64,000 nucleotides of DNA from the NCBI RefSeq assembly GCF_003945595.2, contig NW_024104311.1, positions 186,001 through 250,000 of the forward strand. Reading direction: 5' to 3'. The notes under the pieces are model-generated. The model did not search any database. It worked only from the letters and a program-made list of their open reading frames with translations, and was not told the DNA's origin. Origin of the DNA: Pipra filicauda. Lineage: Eukaryota; Chordata; Aves; Passeriformes; Pipridae. Of the stretch, positions 39,741-54,881 are shown piece after piece. The translations under genes and the position numbers were made by a program. How positions within the stretch are numbered: the first letter of the stretch is position 1; each line of letters begins with the position of its first letter.

Positions 39741-40925
39741 TCACTCATTCAAGATTTACAAGTGGTTATTTCTACTTTTTTTGGCAGAAAAAAGAACTTG
39801 CATTTATTTTCTGTTATTGAGGACACACACTAAATAGTTTATGCATAAATGAGATATTTCTATACTTGGACTGTTTCAGATTTTAGAGTGTTGATTATAT
39901 AATTTAATATATGTGGCTTTTCTTCTGGATCATGGCTGCCACCTGACATTAGCCAGTTCACTAAATGGATTTCCTAACACAGGATCATTGCTTTTACTGA
40001 CTTCATCCTTTTAATACTATCAAGCATACACATCCAACAATCCTAATTCCAAGCCTTCTCTGCTTGAAGCTATGAAATTCACCTGGAGAGGCGGAAATCT
40101 AATTTCTAGTAGTGTGGTCCTTAGAGAAAGTCAGTCTACCTCAGTTCCTCTTCTTGAAGTAGCTTAATTTTCTCTAAATCTAAACAGGTTGATTCATTTA
40201 CTTATTTTAATTCTTCATGGAATTTGTATTCTTAAAATCCAGAAGCTGAGATAAAACAAATACTTCTACACTCCTGCTGCTTCAATGGTTTCTATTTGCT
40301 CCAGCCACACAGGACTGAAACACTGGAATTAAGCCTGGGTACCTACAATACAGATATCTACAGCTGAACTTTTCTCCTCAGGCCCCTTTTGGACTCAATG
40401 GAGAAGAATCTACATGATTTTCTTTTAAAGTCCATTCTTGCATGGGATAAATTACTTTCCAGTGATTACACCAGAAGTTTAAATATTAGCTCAGACGAAT
40501 CCCCTCCAATGTTCACACACAGCTTTAAAACTTGAGGACAAAAAGCATTCAAAAGTTACTGGAGCAGCAACCCAGCCAACAGTGAAAAAGAGTTTATGGT
40601 TCCACCTGACCCAGAGGCAAGTTTCAACACAAAAGGTAAACGCAGCTTATAATGCAATTCTACACTTGTTAATTAATATAATAAAGTTATTGTACAGCAT
40701 ATTTGCTTGAAAGAAAATTAGCTTGCTAAAAAGTAAAATGTCTACTGCTTACTACTCGCTATGCAATTCATTTTTCTGGTTAAAAAAAAGCAGAAAGGCA
40801 CTAATTTTCACAACATATATATGTATTTAAGATGTATAATCAATGTGCACAAATATGGACACCACTACATGGCCCACTGGCAAGCCTCAGAATAATGATC
40901 TAAGTCTTTTTCTTTCAGATCTGTA

Positions 40926-40960
40926 TTTTATTTATTGTATGTATTGTATTTATTGTTGTC
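40926..40960 (+). repeat. TTTATTGTA tandem-like tract
   Basis: TTTATTTATTGTATGTATTG continues with TATTTATTG. Imperfect tandem of TTTATTG/GTATTG in an LRRC1 intron. Confidence 0.6.
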
Positions 40961-41144
40961 ACTGTATTTTCAGTAACACTTACTGCCAAGTTTTCAAGTC
41001 TTCTGAAGACTGATTACAGAAAAAAAAAAAGTTTAATAGTGAAAATTCAACCAGAACTTTGGTACTCTGCTCATTAGAGCTTATGAATCGTTTACAAACC
41101 TTTATGGAACAGACAACAAAGTAAACAAAGAAGTAATATTTCTA

Positions 41145-41354
<210 letters not shown>

Positions 41355-42211
41355 TTAAAAAAAAAAAGTAAAAAAGTCAGGGCAATCTCTAGGAGACTTA
41401 GTAGAGACTCATGAAGTTGACTTAAGTATATATCATTGAGTTAGAATAAATAGGATTGAAATTATTGCCTCTAATAAAAGGCATTGCAGTAGTCATCAAT
41501 TCCAACTATTCCGTTCTTTAGAAAAAAAATAAATCTGCAGCTTAACTTTATACCATAATCCTCTGTAGCTGTGAGTAACAGGTAAAACTATGCTGAGCTT
41601 TCTCTACTGCAGTAAAATGCCCTGGAAGGCAGACGGCTGCCTCTGCTCAGGAACGTTACACATAAACAACTGTCAGACCAGTAACATGTAAGTGCCTCTG
41701 AGACAATTACTTTGCATAGAAGAAATAACATTTGCTTTTCCTCCTTTTTTTGTTTTTTCATTTAACTCCCTACTAAGCAACTAAACTAATTTGTTGGTTT
41801 ATGCTTTAATCCACTCATTTTTGCATGTTGATGTCTGAAGCACACTAAGACTGATGAGAAGCTACAAGGTCAAACTGGCTTTCCTTGATACCTTCACTGT
41901 ATTGCAAAGATAAGACACTCGATATTAGTGTTACTCAGTGTTATGGCTGGTAGTTTCAGCTGAAGCTCTAGCAGTTGCCTAGATTCTCAGTTTCAACTCC
42001 GAAATATACAAATCCAGACGGTTTTTTTTAAAATCCTATCTCTTCCTCAGAGTCAAAGTAATCAAAAAAATCACACTCATGAAAACACACAATTTATGCT
42101 ACTTTTGGCCAAGGGGAAAGACTACTTTCAGAATTTCAACCATAACACTAACATAAATGTCATAACTGGTTTTTATTACTTCATTCTTAGAGGTAGTATC
42201 TTTTGCTATCA

Positions 42212-42379
<168 letters not shown>

Positions 42380-44176
42380 CTATATCAGAGAAGAGGGGGG
42401 GGGAAAAGTCTGGTTTTGTTGCCATACGACAGTATAACAAAGGCATGCAGTACTGGTCACAGAGTATGCCACAGCACATTCAAGCTACAATGCCTGCCAG
42501 ACACTTCACCCAGAGGTACAGACTGCAAACAAGTGTTAGTTTAAAAGAAGTCTGACCTGAAGCAAGTCTGTTGGAGCCATGTCTTGAACATCTGTATCTC
42601 TGTATCTTTACAAATAGGTTGCATTCTACCTACCTTTCAGAGCCTTCTACACAAGGAAAAAACCAGTAATCACACACAGGCTACTCTGTAGACAACACTC
42701 ACAAAACCCCCTACCCTTAACTTTTTCTAGCTCTGCATTTTACATATTAATTCATTCTTTCCTCTCAGTAACTTAGGTACAAACAATGGGGCTTTTGGCA
42801 AAGCAAAATGCTAAACACACCAACCAACTCCCAACATTTATTGAGGCCACAAAGAGTAATGAAGAGTTCACAAGAAGCAGAAGACTGAGTAAAATCTTTG
42901 ATGCCCTGAGTCGTTAAAAGTATCTCATTTCAAGATGATTCCCATATGAATTGGTCTTCTTTAATCTATTGTAATCTAATATCCTCTGTCTCTACCCATT
43001 TATCCAAATGTAAGCATTTGCATTCTTAAGCTAGTTTTCTGGGTGCAAAAGATAGTAAGTTTTCCGTTTTACCCTTAAAATACCTATATTTTCCACCAGA
43101 AGTAGATGTCTTCAGAAAAATAAACATTCTATATTTGATTTTAAAAAACCATATTCCAGTTTTATGTTCCAGAAGGAGCTACTCCTATAAACATCAAGAT
43201 TATTAGCTGTAGTAACTCAAAAGCTGCTTCAAGTAACTCTTTGTTCCTATTCACAAAGAAAACCTACCTTTGTTTGCTTATCATACGGAGTTTTCAAAAA
43301 GCACTGCTGTTTGTTTGCGTGTTCCAAAACCCACCATAAGAAGAGGAAAAAAAGACGTTTCTTTTCTTACTCCAAGTATTAGAGGCAAAATATCCCAATG
43401 CCTTTGGAACCTTTCAAGTAAAGTGGACTTGGAATCTAGCTATAGACACCAAACGTAGTGGAAGAGCTTAGTTCAAAAACTGGAGGACTTCTATAGTCAC
43501 ACACATCTAAGAAGGGTTTCCTCTCAAAATATAGCCAGCATGTTGCTACACTGTGCTCAGGAGTCCCCAAATCTGAGCCGAAATTATTCATGCGTTCTTG
43601 TTAACTGTCAGTTGTGTTTTTGCAAAATCCACAATTCAGTCCAAATCCAAGTTTGAGATTACAAACAACTACCATGAAAGATTTTTAATTGGTGAAGTAA
43701 AAATAATGTTGATTTAACCTACACTATTTACAAGGAAAAAGCCATTTTTAAAAGGATGCAACTCCGACTACAAAATAAAACAAATACACCATTCACCTTC
43801 CTTTGTATCATAAATGCTTTTTAATGGAAGAAAGCAGCAATCAGCTGCTCAAGGCTTCTGATTCACAAGCTATTTACAGCAAAAAGTTACAATGCAACAT
43901 TCTCTTGACAAAAAAAAATCTGTGATGTTTCCCCTAAATCACTGCACTCTTAAAGAATGCAGCTATTTCACAAGATTACCAGCTTTCCTGGTCCTGTGTG
44001 TACAACAGAAGCATCAACCTTGTTAGCCATTTTAGCTTGTGAATCAAAGCCCTTAGAAACCAGTGCTCAAATCGTGAGCAAACTTTCTTAATGCAAGAAT
44101 TCTGCTACTCATATTAAAGCGTGTATAGATTCTTAAATAATGTGCCTTCACATATTCACAGAATACAGTGCCATTT

Positions 44177-44198
44177 AAAAAAAAATATATATACACAC
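44177..44198 (+). repeat. Short A/TA/CA microsatellite
   Basis: AAAAAAAAATATATATACAC, a compound simple repeat within the largest visible LRRC1 intron. Confidence 0.75.
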
Positions 44199-47100
44199 TA
44201 AGTGTCTAATTGGTGTTTCTAACACGAGGAGCTGTGAAAAGCAAGAAATACAATTAGTGAATGTTGATGAGCTGGTAAGTGATGCCCTAAGTGTACACAA
44301 GGTGTTAGATTTTCATGAATGAAGTTTGCGTTATTCAGTCTTGGAGCATGGAGATCCAAACAGTTTAGCCAAACAAACAAGGGAAAGCCATGCAGCCCTG
44401 ATGAGACCAAAACTTCTATACTTCTGACAATGGAAAAATGCAGCAGTGGAATCGGACGGCCCGAGTCATCATGCATTTAAAGCAGTTTAATGAAAGGTAA
44501 CAGTAGAGCCGTGGACTGAATAATACTTACAGGGTTATCAATTTACCTGACCCATAATTTTCCAAGCGGCTAACAATTAAGAAAATACAAAAGATGTTCA
44601 ATTTATTTTTCTTTATCCATACTGGATACATGGACAAGAGCATGCCAACAAATGGGAGACAGAACACACATTTTTTTACTGCCAAAAAGAGGGTTACAAC
44701 TCCTAAATTATTTTAACTTCTGTTAATTTAACTTTGCACTATCACTCAACAGGCAGTTGTTCAAAGGTTTTGTTTCATTCAGAGGTAGTGAATTTTCCTA
44801 GGGTAGTGGGGTAGACAAAAAAAGAGACACTGAATTTTTTTTAAGTAACTGTTTTAGAAAATGAAGACAGCATCTAACGAGCAGTATCAGGTGAGATATC
44901 ACAGAAAAAAAAGACAAGCTGACAGTTCAAAATAAACTAAAATCTTTGTCATTTCAAACAAAGATGGCACCCATCCAGCAGTACAGAAAGATGTCAGGTC
45001 CAACGTTTGAAAACCTGAACATGAAGTCGTACCACTGAGGCAAAGTGCACACACTGCATGGCATGCTGAAAGGAAAACACTGCTGTGACCACCGTGAAGT
45101 AATACGGTATCAGAACGTCGCTGGTTTGGCTGAGAGTCATTAACTGGGGAGGAGCCATGCTTTCCAAGGGTCTGATCACATGCTTACAACAAACTTTGCC
45201 AAACCACAGCATATGCACCAAGTACACAGTTGAGGCCACAAGCCCATGTAACACTTAAGCACACAATTCATTTCAAGCACAGACTTCAATTAATGGGGAC
45301 AAGCATGTGCTTAGTTCTAGGCACATGAGTAACTGTTCCAAGGACTGGAGGCTTAAAGAAGTCCTCACATTCTTCTGCAGTGAGCAAGACATCAGGAAAA
45401 GATCTCAAACGAGTTGTGCATGTCTAAGTCATACTCCTGAGATTTAGTTCATTTTAGCAACTTTAATTTAAGGGTTATTCCCTTGTCACATCACACCAAG
45501 TCCAACAGTAAGCCTAGATAAAAACCAAAACCAAAACCCACACATCAGTCAGGTAGAAAATGGTCATTACTACAAAGTGCTAATTTCAAGATCACTGATA
45601 CTATGAAGTCAGAATAAAACTGCATATTTGCAATTCAGATGGACTTGCTTGAGAGGATGAGCATCACTAGGACCCCTCTGGGTTCCACACAAAACTATAC
45701 CTATGGAGGACCTTTCTGATCTTTCCTTCTATCTCAGTCTGAGGCTCATCTTTCTAACAGCTTCCTTGTTCTGGAGAAGCAGTAAGGTTTGGACGTACAT
45801 AGGCAGTATGTCATCTTGGCTACTAAAGCTCCCCACTATGTTCTGATCATGGGAAGCATTCAGCACTTCAGCCCCCTGCTTTTTTGACATTCATATACCT
45901 GCTACTAGTCCATCTTAGACAGTCCTCTAGAACTGCAAGTCTTAACACATCACTTCTCTGCTTTTGTTTCTGTTGACTCTTAAGTATATACCAGCAGTTG
46001 TTAACTACTCAAAAGCTATGAATCAATTATCCTGTCCTTTACCAGTTAGCATCTTTCACACAGGTATAAGCAATGAAAAAAATTACGATATTATGACAAA
46101 TACTATAATCATTATTCTTCAGCATGTGACTAGTTAAAGTCCAATGACACATCTCTTTTATTCAACTCTCAAAACAGCTGTCAGCGTCAAGAACTCTCAC
46201 AAGGTTTATACAAGCCTGATAAACATATTGGCAATTTAAACACAGTTCCTCTTGTGTTATAAAACCTTTTCCAGAGTGTCACATCCAAAATTTTGTTTGG
46301 TTTCAAAGTAAACAAGGTCAGAATTTTCCTTGGCTCTACATAAAGTATACTACTTCTTTAACTGCAAGCATAGAATACATTTAGAGGTGGAAGAAACCGG
46401 CCAATTCACTATTATTAACTATTATTCAGTTATTAATAACTTTAAATTGGCTAGGAAAATCTTCAGCAAACTCATTTCAACACCCCCTGCACCACTGGTG
46501 AATAGTAGAGGAGGAGGAGCATAGCAAGGGAGCTGCTCCGCCCTCTGTCTCAAGACAAGTTTTCCTGCATTTTTCCTCAGTGCCTTTTTTCCCTCTGAGA
46601 TGCACAAACACATACTTTTACACAAATGAGGGAAGGGACAGGACATCTGAAGTTAAAACCAGAAACAACAAAGCAGTCCCACTTATTTGAAAAACAAAAT
46701 TAAAAGACGGTTACTGCCAAAAATACCTGCAGTTTTACCTACTGGAATAATAATTCTCACAATATACCTCAGAGCCAGGAAGGACACGTTACAAGATCTC
46801 TGCAGGTTGTAAAGACTCATTAACAAAAGCTGGAAAACATTCCAAGGAGGTTATTTATGCAAGTGCCAAAATCAACACACCAGTTTCACCAGCGCTCCTG
46901 TGCCAGGGTGAGATTTCAATGCCTGAGAGTCACCAAGCAGGTCTTTCAAGTTTAAGGGGAAAAACATTTCTAACTATGAACAGGTTTAGACATTCTCAGT
47001 TCTTGCTGAAGTTTGTTTCACCACTTGGTTCAGTAAGAGAGGGATCAAGCTACAAGATGAGATAATGAAAATGAAATCTGTCAGTGACTCAAGTCTTGGT

Positions 47101-48959
47101 CATGCATTCAGCTGTTCCACATTTTACCTTTATTGGCACACAATACAGAAGAACCTCTGAACCAGGAAACTTTGAAGGTGTATTTGCATAAAAACTCCTC
47201 AATAATCCCAAGTCAGAAATCTTACACCAAAAGATAGAGAATGGTTTTACAAACGTGCCTTGAAACAATCTGGCAATGTAATGGTTTAACAGATTTAACC
47301 AAAAGCCAATTCCCTTAAACTGCTAACAAAACAAAATCAAACCAACATTCCCCCCGACACCCTTCCCCCAAAACTACAAAAAAAAACCCTACACTGCCTC
47401 AGAAAAGCTAGAACTCAGAGATTATCTCACCAGGACACATTAGAGCAGGCACATACTTTCTGCCATCCTATGTATAAAAGTTCTCTTTGCTACAGGAATA
47501 ATTCTGAATGAAAGGAGAGATACCAGCAAGCAGATACTGTATTGGTTACATGTGCTCTTCTCCCATTTTTTCCAATTTTTTTTTTTACATGCATGTTACC
47601 AGACTCCGTGTCTTTGTCCCTCTCCAACAGAAACCAGTAATAGCCTGTCATACACCCATTACTTATAAGGATGAAGACCACAAATGCACAGTGTTCTAGC
47701 ACTCTGTAAGGCAGGGGAAGAATGAAAGAGGTAAGGAAAACAGCTAAAGGAAAAGAGGGGAAGATAAATTAACAAAAATATCTGTGGTGCACACTCTACT
47801 TCTGCATCTGGCTCTGCTTCTGTGAAGGGGGAACCAGTGTACAAGTACTAACACTGACTGACGTGCAAAAGTCCAAGACCTCAGTCTTCACCATACTGTC
47901 TCAGGAGACATCTTAAGCAACACACAGCAGGCATGGGTATTGAAAATGACTACTGTCAGAAGCTTGTGCCTGGCTTTAAGTATTAATTAGTTGGTTTAGG
48001 ATGAAAATAAATGGAAAATATAGTATGATTCTCTCACTGTCAAGCAGAGCCTTCCAACAGACAGAAAAAGGGTGACGCATTTTTCAGTTTTCTTTAAGTG
48101 TTCTACCAATGCATTTTCTATTACTTTTTTTTCCAAGTCAGTAATGATGAGAAGGAAAATGGAAATCGAACACTTCACCCAAGACACCAAATTGTTCCTC
48201 CCTGCCATCCAAAGGGAAACTGAGAATTGGGATCTCTGCCATTATCAGCACACCTGAAGCTGCTCCTGTGGATGCTTTGCGTAACAACAAACAGTACTTG
48301 TTATACCTGTGCACTCAGTTTACACAGAACATTTTTCTTTTAGAGCTATGAAACATATCTCTTCACTGAATTCCTCTGAATTTTAACCAGAAAAATTACA
48401 TTACAGAAATGTTCATGTTTAGTTTAAAGCACAATGCTATTGGTTAAGAAGAACACTATACAAAGAAAATGCAGTTCCGGGAACAGACGAAAACATGAGC
48501 AGAGAGCAGTAGATTCCTCTGTTTTTGAAACTAGCATTTCAGCATTGTTAGAAGGCAATCTAAAGAGGGAAAAGCATTTTACTGCACAGCCTAAGCTCAA
48601 GGAATTCAAACTGAAACTTGAAAAACTGAAAAGCCTCGTTAGCTAGACGGCAGGTTCTGCAATACATGCACATTAACAGTATTTTTGAGACAACCTATTG
48701 CATCGGTGGTTTATGCTTTCTATTTGTCACATTACCAGCTTGGAATTCCAATGCACTGATCTAGAGGGTGGACATGACCCTCCAGTTAGAGAAGGACTGA
48801 CTTCCTTTAAAAATAAACAATTAAAAATTAAAAATCCACAGAGCAAAATATAAAATCTTACATTACATTAATTTCAGTATTTGCTCTAATGAATCAGACA
48901 TATTGGTGTGGGCACCTTTAAAGGAAAAATAAAAATTCTATTTCAAAGAAGTGGATAGG

Positions 48960-49490
48960 GAGTCAAGGAACTCTGCTTCCTCTGTTTCTCTGCCAAGCTC
49001 CCTGGGAACCACCCTCTCCCATTTTAATTTCCTGGACTCCATCAACTCCCCAGCTCACCTCATTCCAGATACTACCTTCCATTTCCTCATTATCCGCCTT
49101 CTCCAAACACAGGCTCATTCCTGACTTCCTCCCACTGCTGTTCAGTTGTCCCCCTCTGTCCCTCTCATGTGCACTAATGTCCTCTTCACACACTCTCATT
49201 CTTCACCCTTGGATATCCCCAACTCCTTCACCAACTGAGCAACATTTTCCACCTCTGAAACTCATTGCTGGTTCCATGTCTCCAGTATCTCGCTCAGCAT
49301 TAATCCCTTTATTGTTCTGCACTGAGCTCTCAGCTCCATTATTCCCTGTAGACCTGTTCCATATTCATCCTGCTTTACCTGCTTCTGAAATCAAGCCTTC
49401 TCCTTTCATCTGCTCCTGTCCCTGCTCCGTCCAAGCCACACTGCTTGCCCTCATGCACTGTCTCCAATATCATGTACTTCACTAAGAAAA
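48960..49490 (+). other. Pyrimidine-rich block in LRRC1 intron
   Basis: About 500 bp of strongly C/T-biased plus strand (CTCCCTGGGAACCACCCTCT, TTCACCCTTGGATATCCCCA, CTGCTCCTGTCCCTGCTCCG). Open frames on both strands (49,177-49,485 plus, 48,963-49,199 minus) follow from low stop-codon density. No domain is seen. It may be an old unrecognised repeat. Confidence 0.5.
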
Positions 49491-50924
49491 GTGCTTATAC
49501 ATTACATAAGCTATTAATGGATAATCTGGAAATAAAGTCTACCAGTAAAATCTACATGCTATAACGAACTCAGGGCAATTCTGCTTAAAGGTAGAGTAGA
49601 CATAAAATTGTACAAATCTCAAGTTCAGATATTTTAGGACACCTGTGTAATGTATTAACTTAAAGTTCTTTGTACAGACATGGAAAGTTTTCTGCTGAAT
49701 GAGCATAAGATCAAAATTGTCATCACATACCAACCCAGAAACACAGTTTTCCCAGGGTCTTGCCTCTTGCCAGCATTCATGGAACCTGTCTGGGTACACC
49801 CTCTGCAGTTTTCTGTTCAGAACCAGCGGCACCTCTGCAGAGAAGACACTGTCCTGCTAGAGAAACTGCAGTACTCACATCTTCTCTTCCCTCCCCATTA
49901 GGTGACTGGCCTGTGGCAGCTCAAACCCAGGACACTGGAATTGTTACTGCCAGTGCCACAGCAGCATCCTCTGTCCCTGCTTGACCCCCCTCTCCCATCT
50001 GCGAGTTGCCTGCCACTTTGTTTCCTTCTCATACCACCTCCTTGAGCTGTCCAAGCTCCATAAGGAAGAGAGCCAGAGCTGATACTCCTCTCAATTTCTG
50101 TCCATTGGCTGCCACCTGAGTACACATCCCTCCTGCTCTTGAAGTAACTGAAAGTGGTGAAGAAAAGCTTCAAACTCAGAGCTATATGTTATAGATAGAT
50201 AAGAAAATTAAGAGGGAGAATTACTTGGACAAAGATTACGGAGAAACAGTAGTGCAAACCGAACCAACTCACAGCCCCATGCTCCAATCACAGGATGCTG
50301 CTTTCCCTGACCTCTTTCCACAATTTACAACTGAATTAAACTTCTAAGGCTTTCGTTACACTTAGTTTCACAACAGAAACTCTAGCCTAATTTCATTCCA
50401 CCCACTGTTACAATACACAAGAAGTCCCAGTGATCATAGCTGTAAGATTTGAGGTATATTGGTCACATCAGGTCCTCACAGTTAAGGGCAAAAGCGGTCC
50501 AGAGATCTTCAATAAGACTGTCAAGACAGTCTCTGAGTCACTTTTCAGAATATGAAACTTTCCCTTTGCTATTGCTCCCTAGAGTGAGGTGAGGAAGAGG
50601 CTGACAGTACTTTTATACTACATGCACAAGAGGCATATTGGTGTTTAAATGCATTTCACCTACCAGAAGTCCAAGTGTTCAAATAGTGCTGGACCTGACA
50701 CCCACACTGGGAATTGCCAGTTACAAGCTAATTAGATCCAAGCCTTCCTGTTCAACTGCAAAGACATTTTGCACTTCCAAGCCACCAAATCACCAGAGCT
50801 GCTGTTCGGATCTAATGGACAAGTTCCTGGTTATGATCAGTTTGGAAAGAATCCCCAGTGCACCAAAGCTGCCTGCTACTTCTTGTAGGTATTTGAAACC
50901 AAGAGTCTTCTGCTTGTACTATCA

Positions 50925-51077
<153 letters not shown>

Positions 51078-51971
51078 TCAGAACAAAACTTCTCTCACTT
51101 TAAAAATTAAGTAATATTCTGATCCACTTTCAAAATTGAAGTGTCTTAGTCCTCATTTACTGCCAGACCTTCCAAAGAAGATCTAAAGGTTTATATTGCA
51201 GAACAAATATCTAGGAATGTCAGTTTCTAATACAAATTCACTCATGAAATATCTCTGCACTAAGACAATAGTCACACAAGAGCTGTGTACAGAATGTACG
51301 TATGCAGAATGCCCATATCATCGAACTTCAGGTTTTCCAAATTAATGGAGAAGCAATCTCCTAACTTAGGTGCTATGAACTGACTTATGGAGAAGCATCT
51401 TTCCATCAGACTTATGACCCTAACTCAATCATACCAACTGAACTTAAATGCTCAAACCTAGATCTTTATAGAGACATCTACTCTCCAAGTGTCAGTGTCA
51501 TGTGAAGACAGTTCCAAAATAATGGAAGGAAACACCTAACAGAAGGAATTCTTATTTATTTTAACTGACCACATATCGTATTTAATATCTGGCTGGAGTA
51601 CAGCAGCAGAGCAAGGAGCAATACAACAGAAGCTCTGCAGCGCTCGGGGCTCCTATTCAGTTCCAGCAAGTCTGATCCAGATAATGCACAGGAAAAATTG
51701 GCAATAACACAATACAGCACAAACCCCCCATTAAAAACACAACAAAGTAAGTGATACCTGCACTCCACATGCTCCAATTCCCTTACTGGTCATGAAAGAT
51801 TCAAGAATGAATATGTAATTGCTGAAGCATTTGAAGGGCATATTGTTACTACACACAACTTGATCTCCAGCATTCATTGAACAGGTAAGAAATAAGATGC
51901 ATTTAAAGAAAACTTGCTAGTTAGCAGGAGCAAGGGTGAGTAATCTAATGAGCTAAGTGATTCAGCACCTA

Positions 51972-52172
<201 letters not shown>

Positions 52173-52869
52173 TTAGTATCCTCCAGTACCTGCTTTAATT
52201 ACATAAAATTTTACTGCTGCAAAACTTCTAGAAATCCTCTAAAACAATGAATTTTTTCAGGTAAAAAAAAAGAACTCAAGCACTGCTTCACTTGGTGCTT
52301 GCACTATATTAGGAAGTTTTAACATCACTGAGTTCATATTCAATATAAATATTCATATCCAACATTTAAGCCTAAGAAAATTGCAATAAATTTGCAATCT
52401 GAACATATTCCAGGTAAATATCAAGGATGTGTCTACCCAAAGGCCTATAAACACGTGAAAATTATCAGGTTTTTCCGCCATTATACAACATCTATTAATA
52501 AAAAAGTGTGCAGAAGATCACCTACACCTAACTCAGCTACAGTGAGAATGGCTTGCAGTGAAGTGACAGCCCAAACCCAAACTGGATTAAGGTCTCCTTG
52601 TCCTCATATAGAACCCAGTTAGTCAGACATGAAACCCAATTTTATTCTTTAGACTAGAAATCAAACTTCTTTGAACGTGGTCTTCCCATGAAGAACAAAA
52701 TACCATTTCAGCACAGAAAGCTCACCTTGTTCTTCTTTGCAACAGAATGGGGAGAGCCCAAGACAGAGAATTCAGGAGATATCACTAGCTGCTGACACCT
52801 CCCTGCCATCCCTACATAGTCCAAAACAGCTGTAATAGGCTGGCATATCAAATTCACTGCTGATGCTAA

Positions 52870-53620
52870 ATCGTGAAGAGACATCTGATATGCAGAAAGA
52901 TAAAAACCTAAAGAGAAACTCAAGGTTTAGCACAGAGAAGTGCAGAGCTCTGCAACCAGGCAGAATAAACCTGTGCACCAGCACCGCCTGGGAAATGAGG
53001 GCTGTACAAGAGTTCTACTGGAAGGGACCTGGAGACTATCGAGGGCACCAGGCTGAACATAACTAGCAGTGAGCTCTCACCAGAAATAAACACTAGCTGG
53101 ACTACATTAGGAGAATTAAAGTCAGCAGATCAATAGAAGTTGCTATATCCCATCTACCTGCAAATAGTGAAACCACACCTGTAAAATCATTCTCAGATTC
53201 ACGTCATGTCCTGGCTTTCCCGTGTTCAAATGATGAGGGTCCAGTAGAAAGCTATCAAGATGGCCAGGGCACATGTGAGCTGAGGCTGAGGGAGCTGGCT
53301 TTGTTGACTCCCACCAAGAGGCAGCCGAGGAGATATCTAGGAACTACATATCCCGTAGCTACTTGAAGGGCAGTTACAGAGATGACAGAGGAAAACTCCT
53401 CCCTGTAGTGGCAGGTAAGACAGCAATGGCTGTAAATTGAAGCATGGAAGATCCCAGCTGGACATCAGAAGCAGCTTCCTCAATAGGAGGTGATGCCCGG
53501 GGTGCTGGAGCCAGCTCCATTAGGGCTTTAGAGGTTTGGTGAGACATGGCATGACCCACTGGTGCTGACGAGAGCCCTGCTTCAAGGGCTCTACAGATCC
53601 ACCAATCCAACCACCAATTC
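52870..53620 (+). mobile_element. Old CR1 LINE fragment, plus strand
   Basis: Diverged but recognisable: TTTAGCACAGAGAAGTGCAG, CACCAGGCTGAACATAACTA, GTCCAGTAGAAAGC..CAAGATGGCCAG, CTGAGGCTGAGGGAGCTGGC, CAGCTGGACATCAGAAGCAG. These occur in the order of CR1 ORF2 3' sequence, with many substitutions and small gaps. Boundaries are approximate. It lies in the LRRC1 intron between 52,142 and 54,715. Confidence 0.75.
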
Positions 53621-54638
53621 AGTGATCAGCTGAGCAACTCCCAGGAGCTTTCACATTAGACCAGCAAGGTTCACTTCTGCCAACAAGCTCTATCTAGCAG
53701 ACTTCATGGGCTGTTACATTTAAGAAGGTACAGCTCCATTTCTGATGTACAACAACTGTGCTGGCCAGCTCAGGTCATCACAGCGGGCTGCTATAACTCT
53801 CTATCAAACACACATTAGCCAGCTGTAGGACCCACACGACTCACCCCACCTCCCCAAGCTGAACTTCTAGAGAAACATTTCTTTTCTCATATAGCATACA
53901 GGGGAAGGGGGAAGGTCTGTCCATTCTTTTCCACATGTTAGATGTAGTTAAACCACATTCACAAGTCCTCTTTATCCTACAGCTTTATTTTGAAAGAAAA
54001 AAAAAGTCTTCTCAAGAAAGTACACTCGTACACTCTTGTAATGTGACACTTTCCAGAAAAACAGCTCATGAGCAGCAGAGAAAAAATGCTTCACTGACTA
54101 CTTGTGACAACTACTGCATGGGTAAAAACATGTACCTTAAAAAAGGCACTGGTAGTGCTTCAGAAAATATTCTTCAGTTACTGAACCTATTTCTAAGGGG
54201 TCAGACACAGAAAGATTGTAGTTTGAATATTCAAGGGCAAGGAGTAATGGGCTGAAGTGCAACCAGTCATCCACTGGGTTCAGTATAGGATTAATCACAT
54301 TGTCCAACTGGAGAGAAATACACATCCCCCATTAAAAATTCTGTATTTCTATGGTGATACTGTCAGTCAGTCTTATCAAGTGACCCACAGCACATTACAA
54401 GTTAAAATTCTACAGTGTTAAAGGAGTTTATGATGGTGACATGGATACAGTGGAAACCAAAAGGACATATTAATTTTTATTTTGGTTGGTAGGAATCAAG
54501 TGAAGACTGAAAGAGGATTATGAGGTAGTCATGTAGAGAATAAAAATGCAAAGTTAATAGAATTATGCATTTCATACTAAGTAAAAGGAAAAAAAAACAA
54601 ACCTGAGACAAGCTCATCTTTTGCACAAAAAGACTTCA

Positions 54639-54881
<243 letters not shown>

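Noticed and set aside
49177..49485. 102-residue plus-strand ORF
   Set aside because: It is a product of the pyrimidine bias (few stop codons); no domain, promoter or splice context.
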